The notes under the pieces: model-generated
Told to the model about the DNA's origin: nothing
The model's input: only the letters and a program-made list of their open reading frames with translations
The model's database searches: none
Part shown: positions 24,513-32,373 of the stretch, in pieces
How the letters are laid out: each line of letters begins with the position of its first letter
Position numbering within the stretch: position 1 is the stretch's first letter
DNA from: Pseudopedobacter sp.
GTDB lineage: Bacteria > Bacteroidota > Bacteroidia > Sphingobacteriales > Sphingobacteriaceae
Assembly: GCA_014378105.1 (NCBI GenBank)
Contig: JACMOI010000079.1
Span: forward strand, 1-35,542
Length of the DNA stretch: 35,542 bases
Direction: 5' to 3'
Program-made: the position numbers and the translations under genes

Positions 24513-25124
24513 ATGTTCGTCAAAAAGATCTTAGTATTATTCACTGTTTTCATCCTCGATTCAGGATTTAACCTTTATTCCAATCAGGAAATATCGTCTT
24601 CTAAGACGATGCTAGTGAATAAATCAGGATCATTAATTGTAAATGGAAGCACTTCAGTTAACCAATTTGACTGTATTGTTACCAATTATTGTAAGCCAGA
24701 TACCATCGTTTTTGTAGCAAACCAATCAAATAATTTCATTAAACTAAGTGGAGATATTTTAATACCTATTCAAAGCTTTGATTGCCATAATAAAATGATG
24801 ACTGCCGAGCTTCGCAAAACTTTAAAAGCTAAAGAATATCCCTATTTAAGAATCCACTTTGTTAGCTTAGATAAATATCCTTCATTGAATAGTCAAAAAG
24901 AACACATTAAAGGAGTTGTAATTATTGAGCTAGCAAAAGTGAGGAAACAGTTTGATATAAATTTTGACTTTTATAAGGATGCAAATCAAACTATACACAT
25001 GCTAGGCTCCAGAGATGTGAATTTCTCTAATTTCAATATCACTCCGCCAACTAAATTAGGTGGAATGATAAAAACTAAAGACCAATTAGGAATTGAGTTT
25101 CATTTGCAACTCGAAGAAATTTAG
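24513..25124 (+). CDS. Divergent YceI-like periplasmic protein
   Basis: A 203-residue protein with an N-terminal hydrophobic signal (about 5-20). A YceI-like pattern follows: NGSTSVNQFDCIVTNY in place of GSSNLHAW, LIPIQSFDCHNKMMTAELRKTLKAKEYP in the middle, and VNFSNFNITPPTKLGGMIKTKDQ at the end. The middle and end match the YceI domain well. It carries several cysteines (FDCIV, NYC, FDCH) absent from the first YceI protein. It lies right behind a terminator, and its stop codon overlaps that of the convergent cytochrome b gene. Confidence 0.75.
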   Translation: MFVKKILVLFTVFILDSGFNLYSNQEISSSKTMLVNKSGSLIVNGSTSVNQFDCIVTNYCKPDTIVFVANQSNNFIKLSGDILIPIQSFDCHNKMMTAELRKTLKAKEYPYLRIHFVSLDKYPSLNSQKEHIKGVVIIELAKVRKQFDINFDFYKDANQTIHMLGSRDVNFSNFNITPPTKLGGMIKTKDQLGIEFHLQLEEI

Positions 25125-25765
25125 TCTCCACCGTTAATCATATCAGAAGTAATTCCTTTTTGATCTTTACGTTCGGCTAAATAAACCCCTGCTAAGTGAG
25201 CAGCAATAAAAGCCAATATCAAATACATTGTAAAACCATGGACTTCTTTAACATCGTGACTAATGGTTTTGGGCACACCAAAATCGCCCCCAAATACTAA
25301 AGTTAAACCAGTAGTTACCATCACTATTAATAAGAGATAAAAGAACACATATACCAGTTTTACACCGAATTTCTTTTGCGCTTTAAATCGATGTTCTTTT
25401 GTGTCTTTATAATGTTGATAGGTGTTTTTTAGAATTCTAATAAATTTCTGATCGGACAATTGGAAGAACTCTAATATCAACCTAAAAAGTAGTAAAGTAG
25501 CTAAGGCATAACCAAAATAGACATGAATTTCCCATACGCTATCTTCTTGTTGATGAACAACTGATTGAATTTGGGCTGCTGCTAAACTTACATTTTCTGT
25601 ATTTTGTTGATAAGCATCTACTGCTCCTTTTCTATCGTTTAAAGTTGAGTTGATTAAAACAGTAGTTAATGATCCTGTAATCACTAAAAGGTTTAGCCAG
25701 TGCCATAAACGCAAAGCCGAAGAATATTTTCGTTTTTCCTGATTTGGTTGAGTGTTTGCTTCCAT
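25121..25765 (-). CDS. Cytochrome b561-like di-haem membrane protein
   Basis: A 214-residue protein with four membrane helices, near residues 20-40, 78-100, 133-157 and 175-197. Histidines on helices fit haem ligation: H22 in LRLWHW, H81 in EIHVYFGY, and H176 and H190 in HGFTMYLILAFIAAH. This is the pattern of the cytochrome b561/Ni-Fe hydrogenase b-subunit family. It would pass electrons to or from quinones. It lies 80 bp after a small membrane-protein gene on the same strand and is convergent with a YceI-like gene. A FixK-like box lies upstream of the pair. Confidence 0.85.
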   Translation of the reverse strand: MEANTQPNQEKRKYSSALRLWHWLNLLVITGSLTTVLINSTLNDRKGAVDAYQQNTENVSLAAAQIQSVVHQQEDSVWEIHVYFGYALATLLLFRLILEFFQLSDQKFIRILKNTYQHYKDTKEHRFKAQKKFGVKLVYVFFYLLLIVMVTTGLTLVFGGDFGVPKTISHDVKEVHGFTMYLILAFIAAHLAGVYLAERKDQKGITSDMINGGD

Positions 25766-25845
25766 TAAACAATAGTAATTAAAATAACAATTGAAAATTG
25801 AAAATACTCATAATGTTTTTTTGATTTCTTGAATTGGTAACCTAT

Positions 25846-26253
25846 TTAAGGATTCATTTTGGCGAATACAATTCCTGCTATAATAGCTTGTATCAAACCA
25901 TATAACAACCAGCTTAAGACCATAGTTATGGTGACATCAAGAGCAGAAAAAGTAATCCACATCACTGGTATTAAAGATACCATGGCGTAAACAAAACCAA
26001 ACTCGAAACCACGAATAATAAAACCACCTTTAAACATGCTTTTAAATCGTTCCCAAAACCAAGATAATGCTATGCTCAAAATAAAAGCATGCATATAAAA
26101 TAAAATATCACGACTACCATCAGAATTGAATAATGGATTGTTATAATCGGCAAAAAGGCTTGGTAAAAACCTGATTGCTAAATACAAAGAGCCATAACCC
26201 ATAACCGATAAGACAAAGCCCGCTATTAGCCCTGATGTCAATATTTTTTTCAT
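25846..26253 (-). CDS. Small four-helix membrane protein of unknown function
   Basis: A 135-residue protein with four predicted membrane segments, near residues 5-27, 52-70, 78-100 and 107-131. A charged loop (ERFKSMFKGG) lies between the second and third. I do not recognise the family. It precedes the cytochrome b561-like gene by 80 bp, probably in one operon. A FixK-like box with a perfect ATGAT/ATCAT palindrome lies 86-98 bp before the start. A role in the same membrane redox complex is a guess from context. Confidence 0.7.
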   Translation of the reverse strand: MKKILTSGLIAGFVLSVMGYGSLYLAIRFLPSLFADYNNPLFNSDGSRDILFYMHAFILSIALSWFWERFKSMFKGGFIIRGFEFGFVYAMVSLIPVMWITFSALDVTITMVLSWLLYGLIQAIIAGIVFAKMNP

Positions 26254-26677
26254 CTTATTTATTTTTAACTATTCATAGAAAATCAAACACTTTTCTTCAA
26301 AATATTTTAAAAATCGACTAAAAAAGTGACAATTAAAATGATGAAAATCATTAATTAAGATGATGAATAGAATACAGAAATGTTGAAATTTCAAATGAAT
26401 CGAAAATTTCATTTTAGATGGCTTCAGAAATTTAAAAAACAATCCTAATGAAAGTGAAAGCATTAAATTTCAGGTCAGGAGTAAAGTTAACGGCCGAATA
26501 AAGTTTAATAGTGGTGTTTATATAGCGCTTAAAATTTTTAATAAAAATATTAATAAAAATAGTCTATATAAATAGAAGTACCCCAAATTCAGGTTTATTT
26601 AACTTTTTATTATTATTTTTATTTAAGGTTAAACAAAATTCATCTATCCAGTTAATTGATTCACATTATCTAACATT
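26254..26677. other. Divergent AT-rich intergenic region
   Basis: No convincing coding sequence. It contains the FixK-like box at 26338-26351 and separates two divergent genes. A 64-codon frame on the minus strand (26269-26463) has low-complexity composition and covers the box, so it is probably not a gene. Confidence 0.5.
26338..26351 (-). promoter_or_regulatory. FixK/FNR-like palindrome upstream of the cytochrome b operon
   Basis: ATGATGAAAATCAT is a palindrome with the perfect core TGAT-N4-ATCA. A weak -7-like AGTGTTTG on the minus strand (26284-26291) is centred 57 bp away. Confidence 0.5.
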
Positions 26678-27427
26678 ATGAAAAAAACCACTACCATATA
26701 TATTCTTTTAATAGCTTCTTGTTTTACTTTGATTCTATATGGCTTATTTTATGTGAATGCCTACAGTAATATCAGTGACAATTTTAAAACTAGCGAAAAT
26801 AAATATGATTTTTTAGCAAGTTCTGGAGCACTGATAGATTTTCTGAAAGATGCAGAAGGAAGCCAAAGTGGCTATATTATTACAGGTGACGAAAAGTATA
26901 TTGAGTCTTACGAAAATGCAATTTATCGTTTCAAACAAGAGAAAAACCGATTTGATCAATTAATTAATCGTTACGATATTTATGGTGCTTATAAAGCTGA
27001 TTTTAGTAAAATTAATTCTTTAATGAATCAAAAAATAGCAGAAATGGATCAAACTATTATGTTTGAAAAATCAAATAATAATCAAGCTGCTGTAGCTGTT
27101 ATAAAAAGCGATACAGGGATAAAAATGATGATGGAAATTAACAGTTTATTTCAGAAACTATCTATGGATCAGAAATTTAAAGAAGTAAGGGCTAAACAAG
27201 ATATCCACGCGTACAGAGTTCAATTTAAAATTTACACCATTTTTACTGGAGTATTTATATTTATTTGTTTGGTCACCATTGGAATATTGTTTTTTTTAAA
27301 TCAAAAAGTAAACTCTTTAAATCTAAAACGAATAAATGAAAATTCTAATCTATCTAGTATTGAAGAAGGATTAAAGGCTAAAAAAGAAGGCACAAAAGAT
27401 ACGAACGATTATATTCCGAGTATTTAA
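26678..27427 (+). CDS. CHASE3-domain membrane protein without a transmitter domain
   Basis: A 249-residue protein. Membrane segments lie at about 7-28 and 180-203. The 150-residue periplasmic part is a four-helix CHASE3 domain, with the diagnostic DAEGSQSGYIITGDEKYIESY-like region at about 63-83. CHASE3 normally senses signals for histidine kinases, cyclases or chemoreceptors, but here only about 45 polar cytoplasmic residues follow, with no kinase or HAMP domain. It may signal through a partner or be a degraded kinase. Its stop codon overlaps that of the convergent helicase gene by 2 nt. Confidence 0.85.
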   Translation: MKKTTTIYILLIASCFTLILYGLFYVNAYSNISDNFKTSENKYDFLASSGALIDFLKDAEGSQSGYIITGDEKYIESYENAIYRFKQEKNRFDQLINRYDIYGAYKADFSKINSLMNQKIAEMDQTIMFEKSNNNQAAVAVIKSDTGIKMMMEINSLFQKLSMDQKFKEVRAKQDIHAYRVQFKIYTIFTGVFIFICLVTIGILFFLNQKVNSLNLKRINENSNLSSIEEGLKAKKEGTKDTNDYIPSI

Positions 27428-28821
27428 TCTGGAAAAAACTGTTTGTCAAAATTCACATAAAATAGCTCTTTTCTTGCCCTTGTGCTTGCAGTGTACAGCC
27501 ATCTTAACAATTCCACATTCAACATTTCTGCTGTTAGATATCCCTGATCAATAAATACTGCTTCCCACTGCCCACCTTGTGCTTTATGACAAGTTACGGC
27601 ATAAGAAAACTTGATTTGCAAGGCATTAAAATAGGGATTGGTTTTGAGTTCTTCCATTTTTAATCGCTTATTAGCTAAATGCTCGTAATCTTTCATTACT
27701 TCATCAAATAAAATCTTTTGTCTATCATAAGATAGATTAGAGGTCTCCACATAAAGGGTGTCTAACATCACTTTACAATCTAAAGGTTCTTGATCAATGT
27801 CCTCAAAAAGTATTTGAACATCGGCAAATCTAAAGCCATACATTTCGTGGATATTTTTGACCCTCACTATTTTGCCGATATCACCATTGGCTATAAAACC
27901 ACCTTTCTCCTCCCCTAACCAAAAATAATTGTTCTTTACTACCATCATCAGATCGCCACCTGTTAACTCGTCTTCACGCCATAAAATTTGGTTCCGAATG
28001 TTTTGATTATACATGTTAGCACTTTTATTAGAGCGGCAAATCACCAAAGTACGCTCCATTCCATACTTATCATAAGCGTAATTTAAACCTTCGATAATTT
28101 TATCACCCATCATCCGATAAACATCTTTAAAACCTCTGGTACTTAATGTTGGGAAGCTTGATTGCTCCGTTCTGATTAATTCCCTAATCCCAGTCGCATT
28201 AAATAATATACCCGATTCTTTTTGTTGCCTTACTACTTCCGTGAGCTCAATTTCTAAAACTTGCAAGCCAAATTTTTCGATTTTAACTTTTTGTAAAGCT
28301 GGGCTATCATCAGAACCTACAGGTGGCAACTGAGCAGTGTCTCCAATAAAAATAATGCGATTGTTTTTATGATTATAAACATACTCAATGACATCGTTTA
28401 ATAAACTACTTCCGCTATAATCGGTCAAATCATCTGCAATCATAGAGGCTTCATCAATAATAAAAATAGTATCCTGATTCAGATTTGGCGCTAAACTAAA
28501 ATGCATATTTGGCGAGAAAGCCGATTTCTTTCTATAAATTTTTCGATGGATGGTAGAAGCCGATTTGCCAGCATAAGCGCCTAAAACTTTTGCTGCTCTA
28601 CCAGTTGGCGCTAATAATATGCTTCTAATTTTATATTGAGGCAATAATTTAATTAACGTACTGATGATAGTGGTTTTTCCAGTTCCAGCATAACCCTTAA
28701 GAATAAAGCAAGATTGCTCCTCTTTTAATTTGATAAATTGCTCTAATTTTTGGAATAAAAGCGATTGCTGCGAATTAGGCTGATGCGGAAATAATTTTGC
28801 GAGATCCTTAGCGATGGTCAT
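27424..28821 (-). CDS. RecD-like ATP-dependent DNA helicase
   Basis: A 465-residue superfamily 1 helicase of the RecD/Dda type. It has Walker A GYAGTGKTT (43-51), motif Ia LLAPTGRAAKVLG (about 69-81), motif II DEAS (about 120-123), motif III GDTAQLPPVGSD (about 160-171) and motif V/VI VTCHKAQGGQWEAVFID (about 420-436) with an arginine finger in STRAR. The length suits stand-alone RecD-like helicases of Bacteroidota. It acts in 5'-3' DNA unwinding, probably in repair. A near-match -7 element (GAAATTTG on the minus strand, 28827-28834) lies 6 nt before the start codon. Confidence 0.88.
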   Translation of the reverse strand: MTIAKDLAKLFPHQPNSQQSLLFQKLEQFIKLKEEQSCFILKGYAGTGKTTIISTLIKLLPQYKIRSILLAPTGRAAKVLGAYAGKSASTIHRKIYRKKSAFSPNMHFSLAPNLNQDTIFIIDEASMIADDLTDYSGSSLLNDVIEYVYNHKNNRIIFIGDTAQLPPVGSDDSPALQKVKIEKFGLQVLEIELTEVVRQQKESGILFNATGIRELIRTEQSSFPTLSTRGFKDVYRMMGDKIIEGLNYAYDKYGMERTLVICRSNKSANMYNQNIRNQILWREDELTGGDLMMVVKNNYFWLGEEKGGFIANGDIGKIVRVKNIHEMYGFRFADVQILFEDIDQEPLDCKVMLDTLYVETSNLSYDRQKILFDEVMKDYEHLANKRLKMEELKTNPYFNALQIKFSYAVTCHKAQGGQWEAVFIDQGYLTAEMLNVELLRWLYTASTRARKELFYVNFDKQFFPD

Positions 28822-28866
28822 TCTTTCAAATTTCGTGAAAAATATAAACGCTTTCGGATAAATTTT

Positions 28867-28874
28867 TACTTTTG
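28867..28874 (+). promoter_or_regulatory. -7 element just before the DUF3822 gene
   Basis: TACTTTTG is a perfect TAnnTTTG, ending 7 nt before the ATG at 28881, so the leader would be only a few nucleotides. Confidence 0.5.
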
Positions 28875-28880
28875 TTTAGC

Positions 28881-29696
28881 ATGACAGATAAACTACATCT
28901 AAGCGTACCTGATTTTGAACCATCCACGGCCAAAGACTTTGAATTATGTATCGAAATTGGCAATAATTATTTCCAATACGGTATTATATCTTTGGTTGAT
29001 CATGCTGTAAAAGTAGTGTCGGCAAAAGCATCGATTATATTTAATGAGATTGAGAACTCGTTATTGCAAACTCATTTTAAAAAAACCAAACTCAGCCTAT
29101 TTACCCAAAAATTTACTTTTATACCTTCTGAGATTTTTAAGGCTGGAGATTTAGCAGTTTACAGTAAATATATTCAGCCCGATGATTCTATGGATGTTCT
29201 TTATTCGACTATTGATAAAGTTGGGATAACTGTGGTTTATGCCGTACCTAAAATCACTTTAGATAAAGTAAGTAAGTACTTTCCTGATGCACAAATCTAT
29301 CCTCATTTATTACCTTTTATAAAAGGAGTGGATTACGGTTTTAGCCAGATTGACGCTCCCCTTCTATTTGTAAATTTTAAACCTAGCTTTATAGAAATCG
29401 CTGTTTATCATCATCAAAAATTTAAATTCTATAACACTTTTGAATATCAAAATGATGATGAATTAATTTATTTTATTCTCTTAGCTATTCAGCAAAACAA
29501 GCTAAAACTAGCAAGTACGACCATTAAAATAAGTGGTAATGTATCTGCTAAAAGTTCATCTTTCGAAAGAATTTCAGCACAATTCCCAAGAACAGAAATA
29601 ACAGATCAAGATAGTCTCCCGCTTACTTACAGCAATTTAGGACAACCCGTAATGCCACGTTTTTTCTCCTTATTTAGCTTGCATTTATGCGAATAG
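28881..29696 (+). CDS. DUF3822-family protein
   Basis: A 271-residue protein of the Bacteroidota-specific DUF3822 family. It resembles an actin/FtsA-like ATPase fold: strand-turn LCIEIGNNYFQYGII near the start and PLLFVNFKPSFIEIAVYHHQKFKFYNTF later. The start chosen is ATG 28881 (MTDKLHLSVPDF); a TTG at 28872 is in frame but lies inside the -7 element. The function is unknown. It overlaps rsmD by 10 nt. The DUF3822-rsmD pairing is common in this phylum, which suggests a link to rRNA modification or a shared housekeeping role. Confidence 0.8.
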   Translation: MTDKLHLSVPDFEPSTAKDFELCIEIGNNYFQYGIISLVDHAVKVVSAKASIIFNEIENSLLQTHFKKTKLSLFTQKFTFIPSEIFKAGDLAVYSKYIQPDDSMDVLYSTIDKVGITVVYAVPKITLDKVSKYFPDAQIYPHLLPFIKGVDYGFSQIDAPLLFVNFKPSFIEIAVYHHQKFKFYNTFEYQNDDELIYFILLAIQQNKLKLASTTIKISGNVSAKSSSFERISAQFPRTEITDQDSLPLTYSNLGQPVMPRFFSLFSLHLCE

Positions 29697-30220
29697 TTGG
29701 CGGGAAATTGAAGGGCATCCGGTTTTATCCTCCTAAAAACTTACCTGTGAGGCCCACTACTGATTTAGCCAAAGAAGCACTTTTTAATATCCTGCAAAAC
29801 CTTTACGATTTAGATACCTTACAAATTCTTGATTTGTTTAGCGGTACAGGTAATATTAGTTTAGAGTTCGCTTCCCGAGGTGCTGATAAGATAATTTCGG
29901 TAGATAAAAATTTCGGTTGCTATAATTATTTAAAGCAAATCGCTTTAGATCAAAATCTAATTCAAATAAAAGCTATAAAGGCAGATGTTTTTAAATTCTT
30001 GAATCAAGAAACTAATCAATATGATTTGATATTTGCTGATCCGCCTTACGAATTAAGCAGTATTCCAGAAATTCCAATACTCGTTTTCGAAAGAAAATTA
30101 TTGAACAAAAACGGAATGCTGATTGTAGAACACCAAAGTATGCAGGACTTATCTCAGCATCCGAATTTCAAAGAAAATAGAAAATATGGCTACTCTTCTT
30201 TCAGCTTCTTTGAGAATTAA
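29687..30220 (+). CDS. rsmD: 16S rRNA (guanine(966)-N2)-methyltransferase
   Basis: A 177-residue SAM-dependent methyltransferase acting on G966 of 16S rRNA. It opens with MRIVGGKLKGIRF, typical of RsmD. The SAM-binding loop is LDLFSGTGNISLEFASRGA (about 47-65). The catalytic motif is DPPYE (about 114-118). The length is normal. It overlaps the DUF3822 gene by 10 nt and is followed by coaD after 23 nt, an order often seen for rsmD-coaD. Confidence 0.93.
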   Translation: MRIVGGKLKGIRFYPPKNLPVRPTTDLAKEALFNILQNLYDLDTLQILDLFSGTGNISLEFASRGADKIISVDKNFGCYNYLKQIALDQNLIQIKAIKADVFKFLNQETNQYDLIFADPPYELSSIPEIPILVFERKLLNKNGMLIVEHQSMQDLSQHPNFKENRKYGYSSFSFFEN

Positions 30221-30243
30221 AGCTTAATTTTATAAAAAAAAGC

Positions 30244-30711
30244 ATGAAAAAAGCACTTTTCCCTGGTTCATTTGACCCTATTACCAAAGCTCATGTTGAT
30301 ATTCTTAAACGTTCTATGCCGCTTTTTGATAAGGTTTATGTTGGAATTGGAGTCAATAGTACTAAACAGTCTCTTCTAAGTGTGGATAAAAGATTAGAAA
30401 TGATTAGCGCTGTTTTTGAAGGAGAAGATAAACTGGAAATGGTCACCTATGAAGGTTTAACTGTAAATTTTTGCAAAAAAATAGGTGCTTTATATATGAT
30501 CAGAGGAATTAGAACCGTTTCTGATTTTGAATATGAAAAAGCAATCGCTCAAATGAACCATGCGTTAATTCCTGAGATAGAATCTATTTTTATTTTGAGT
30601 AAACCCGGCTATTCATCAATAAGCTCTACCATTGTTAGAGATATTTTACGCTACGGAGGTGACGTTAGTCAGTTTGTTCCACCTGCAGCAATTCCCTTTT
30701 TAAGGGTATAA
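30244..30711 (+). CDS. coaD: Pantetheine-phosphate adenylyltransferase
   Basis: A 155-residue nucleotidyltransferase making dephospho-CoA from 4'-phosphopantetheine and ATP. The start FPGSFDPITKAHVDIL carries the adenylyl-binding motif as T14-K-A-H17, with Ala where TxGH has Gly. The second motif is ISSTIVRD (about 127-134), where ISSTKVR is usual. The RGIRTVSDFEYE region is intact. The length is typical. It ends 2 nt before the convergent Nudix gene. Confidence 0.93.
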   Translation: MKKALFPGSFDPITKAHVDILKRSMPLFDKVYVGIGVNSTKQSLLSVDKRLEMISAVFEGEDKLEMVTYEGLTVNFCKKIGALYMIRGIRTVSDFEYEKAIAQMNHALIPEIESIFILSKPGYSSISSTIVRDILRYGGDVSQFVPPAAIPFLRV

Positions 30712-30713
30712 AA

Positions 30714-31313
30714 TCAAACCTCTAACACATCTAAAATATTCGAATAAGTGTTCGACCTGATAATGTTCCAGTCTTTTTTAGCAAACCATTTTACTTCAGT
30801 AATCCCTTCTTCTATTTGTGGAATCAGTTTTTGTTTTCCTTTAGTTTCCATCTGATACCAGTGTGAGACTTTTAGTACCGGTTTCTTCTTAATTTCGTAA
30901 ACATGATAGGTTTTAATCAACTTCTTACCTAGCTTTTTGATCTTTATTCCGCATTCTTCCTCCACCTCTCTAACCGCAGCATCTTTTTTCTTTTCTTTAG
31001 GCTCTAACTTTCCCTTTGGCAAATCCCATTTACCATTTCTTTTGATAAAAAGGTATTTACCATCTTCATTTTCAACAAAACCACCTGCAGCCTCAATCAC
31101 CTTCATCTTGTTTTTGATACTTTTAAAAGTTGCTTTAACATCTTTACAAAGCAAAAAAAATGTTGAGTTAGGATTATTAGCTAAAGCTTGATAAAACTTA
31201 TCAAAATCAAAATCCTGACTATCAATTTGTTGGTAATTCAACGCGTCAGAAGGAATAGAATTAACTACAAATAGGGATTTTTCGTTGATATAAATATTGT
31301 ATTTTTGAGCCAT
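30714..31313 (-). CDS. Nudix hydrolase
   Basis: A 199-residue protein. Residues about 72-199 are a Nudix domain with a perfect Nudix box (GX5EX7REVEEECGI, about 101-123), which binds the metal ions for pyrophosphate cleavage. The first about 70 residues are a family-specific extension. The start at 31313 (MAQKYNIYI) is preferred over an upstream ATG at 31427 because that extension would lie entirely within pyrE. The start codon overlaps the pyrE start codon on the opposite strand (CATG, 31311-31314). The substrate is unknown. Confidence 0.88.
   Translation of the reverse strand: MAQKYNIYINEKSLFVVNSIPSDALNYQQIDSQDFDFDKFYQALANNPNSTFFLLCKDVKATFKSIKNKMKVIEAAGGFVENEDGKYLFIKRNGKWDLPKGKLEPKEKKKDAAVREVEEECGIKIKKLGKKLIKTYHVYEIKKKPVLKVSHWYQMETKGKQKLIPQIEEGITEVKWFAKKDWNIIRSNTYSNILDVLEV
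31300..31307 (+). promoter_or_regulatory. -7 element just before pyrE
   Basis: TATTTTTG is a perfect TAnnTTTG that ends 5 nt before the pyrE ATG at 31312. The inferred transcription start coincides with the ATG. The element lies inside the 5' end of the Nudix gene on the other strand. Confidence 0.5.
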
Positions 31314-31974
31314 GTACAATAAAAGTGAGATTGAACAGAAAATTGCTGAATTTTTGTTGCAAATTAAAGCAATTAAATTACAACCTGCTAATCCTTTTAC
31401 ATGGGCTTCAGGTTGGAAGTCTCCCATTTATTGTGATAACAGAATTACACTCTCCCATCCCGCTATAAGAACTTATATCAGACAAAAACTATCTGAATTA
31501 ATTCAAGAAGAATATGGATCGGTAAGTGTAATTGCTGGTGTAGCAACAGCTGGGATTCCACAAGGTGCTTTGGTAGCTCAGGAGTTGGGTTTACCCTTTA
31601 TTTATGTGCGTTCTAAAGCTAAAGAACACGGCACTCAAAGTTTAATTGAAGGAGAAATCAATCCTGGTCAAAGAGTGGTCATTATTGAGGATTTGATTTC
31701 AACAGGAAAGAGCAGCATACAAGCTATAAATGCATTACGCGATGCTGGATATGAAGTTGCAGGTTTGGTCGCCATCTTTTCTTATGGTTTTGAATTAGCA
31801 CAGGAAAATTTTAACGAAGCAAAATGCAGATTCTCTACACTCTCAAATTATCCAGCTTTAATAGAATATGCAGCAGAACACCAATTTATTGCTAAAGCAG
31901 ATGTTGAGTTGTTAAATGATTGGAAAAGAAACCCTGCAGAATGGGGACAACAATTTGAAAAAAACACCCATTAA
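31312..31974 (+). CDS. pyrE: Orotate phosphoribosyltransferase
   Basis: A 220-residue enzyme that makes orotidine 5'-phosphate from orotate and PRPP in pyrimidine synthesis. It has FTWASGWKSPIYCDNR at about 30-45 and the PRPP-binding loop VVIIEDLISTGKSS at about 123-136. The length is normal. It is divergent from the Nudix gene with overlapping start codons, and is followed 3 nt later by an SRPBCC gene and then a membrane-protein gene, so it leads a three-gene operon. Confidence 0.94.
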   Translation: MYNKSEIEQKIAEFLLQIKAIKLQPANPFTWASGWKSPIYCDNRITLSHPAIRTYIRQKLSELIQEEYGSVSVIAGVATAGIPQGALVAQELGLPFIYVRSKAKEHGTQSLIEGEINPGQRVVIIEDLISTGKSSIQAINALRDAGYEVAGLVAIFSYGFELAQENFNEAKCRFSTLSNYPALIEYAAEHQFIAKADVELLNDWKRNPAEWGQQFEKNTH

Positions 31975-31977
31975 TTT

Positions 31978-32373
31978 ATGACATTTTTTGAAAGTAGCGT
32001 GAACATTTCGCAGCCAATTGATAAAGTTTTTGATTTTTTAAGTGACTTAAACAATCATCAACAACTGATGCCAGAGAATATATATAACTGGAGCAGTACA
32101 ACAGATGAGGCAAAATTCACCATACAAAATATGGCAAAATTAGCTTTAAAAGTTTCCTCAAGAATAGAAAATAAAGAAATTAATATTATCCCCACTGAAG
32201 AAGCACCATTTGCCATTGAAATGAAATGGACTACTGAAAAAGTTGGAGATGCTTCTACCGCTAAATTAGTGGTTTCAGCAGAGTTAAATATGATGATGAA
32301 AATGTTGGCCAGCGGACCATTGCAAAAGCTGGTTGAACACCAAACCACAGCATTACAAACCGCTTTGGCATAA
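31978..32373 (+). CDS. SRPBCC-family (polyketide-cyclase-like) protein
   Basis: A 131-residue helix-grip-fold protein. It starts with ESSVNISQPIDKVFDFLSDLNNHQQLMP, the usual SRPBCC beginning. A middle beta sheet and a long final helix (MMMKMLASGPLQKLVEHQ) complete the fold. Such proteins bind hydrophobic ligands; the ligand is unknown. It is 3 nt after pyrE, and its stop codon directly abuts the next ATG, so it is translationally coupled on both sides. Confidence 0.85.
   Translation: MTFFESSVNISQPIDKVFDFLSDLNNHQQLMPENIYNWSSTTDEAKFTIQNMAKLALKVSSRIENKEINIIPTEEAPFAIEMKWTTEKVGDASTAKLVVSAELNMMMKMLASGPLQKLVEHQTTALQTALA

Noticed and set aside
26269-26463. 64-codon frame on the minus strand upstream of the small membrane protein
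   Set aside because: Low-complexity Phe/Lys/Leu composition, no start signal, and it covers a predicted regulatory box in a divergent promoter region.
26656-26669. TTGATTCACATTAT as a FixK/FNR box before the CHASE3 gene
   Set aside because: Only one half-site is good, it lies about 9-22 nt before the ATG, and no promoter is placed to use it.
31314-31427. N-terminal extension of the Nudix protein to an ATG at 31427
   Set aside because: The added residues are antisense to pyrE codons and unlike Nudix relatives; the start at 31313 gives the expected N-terminus.
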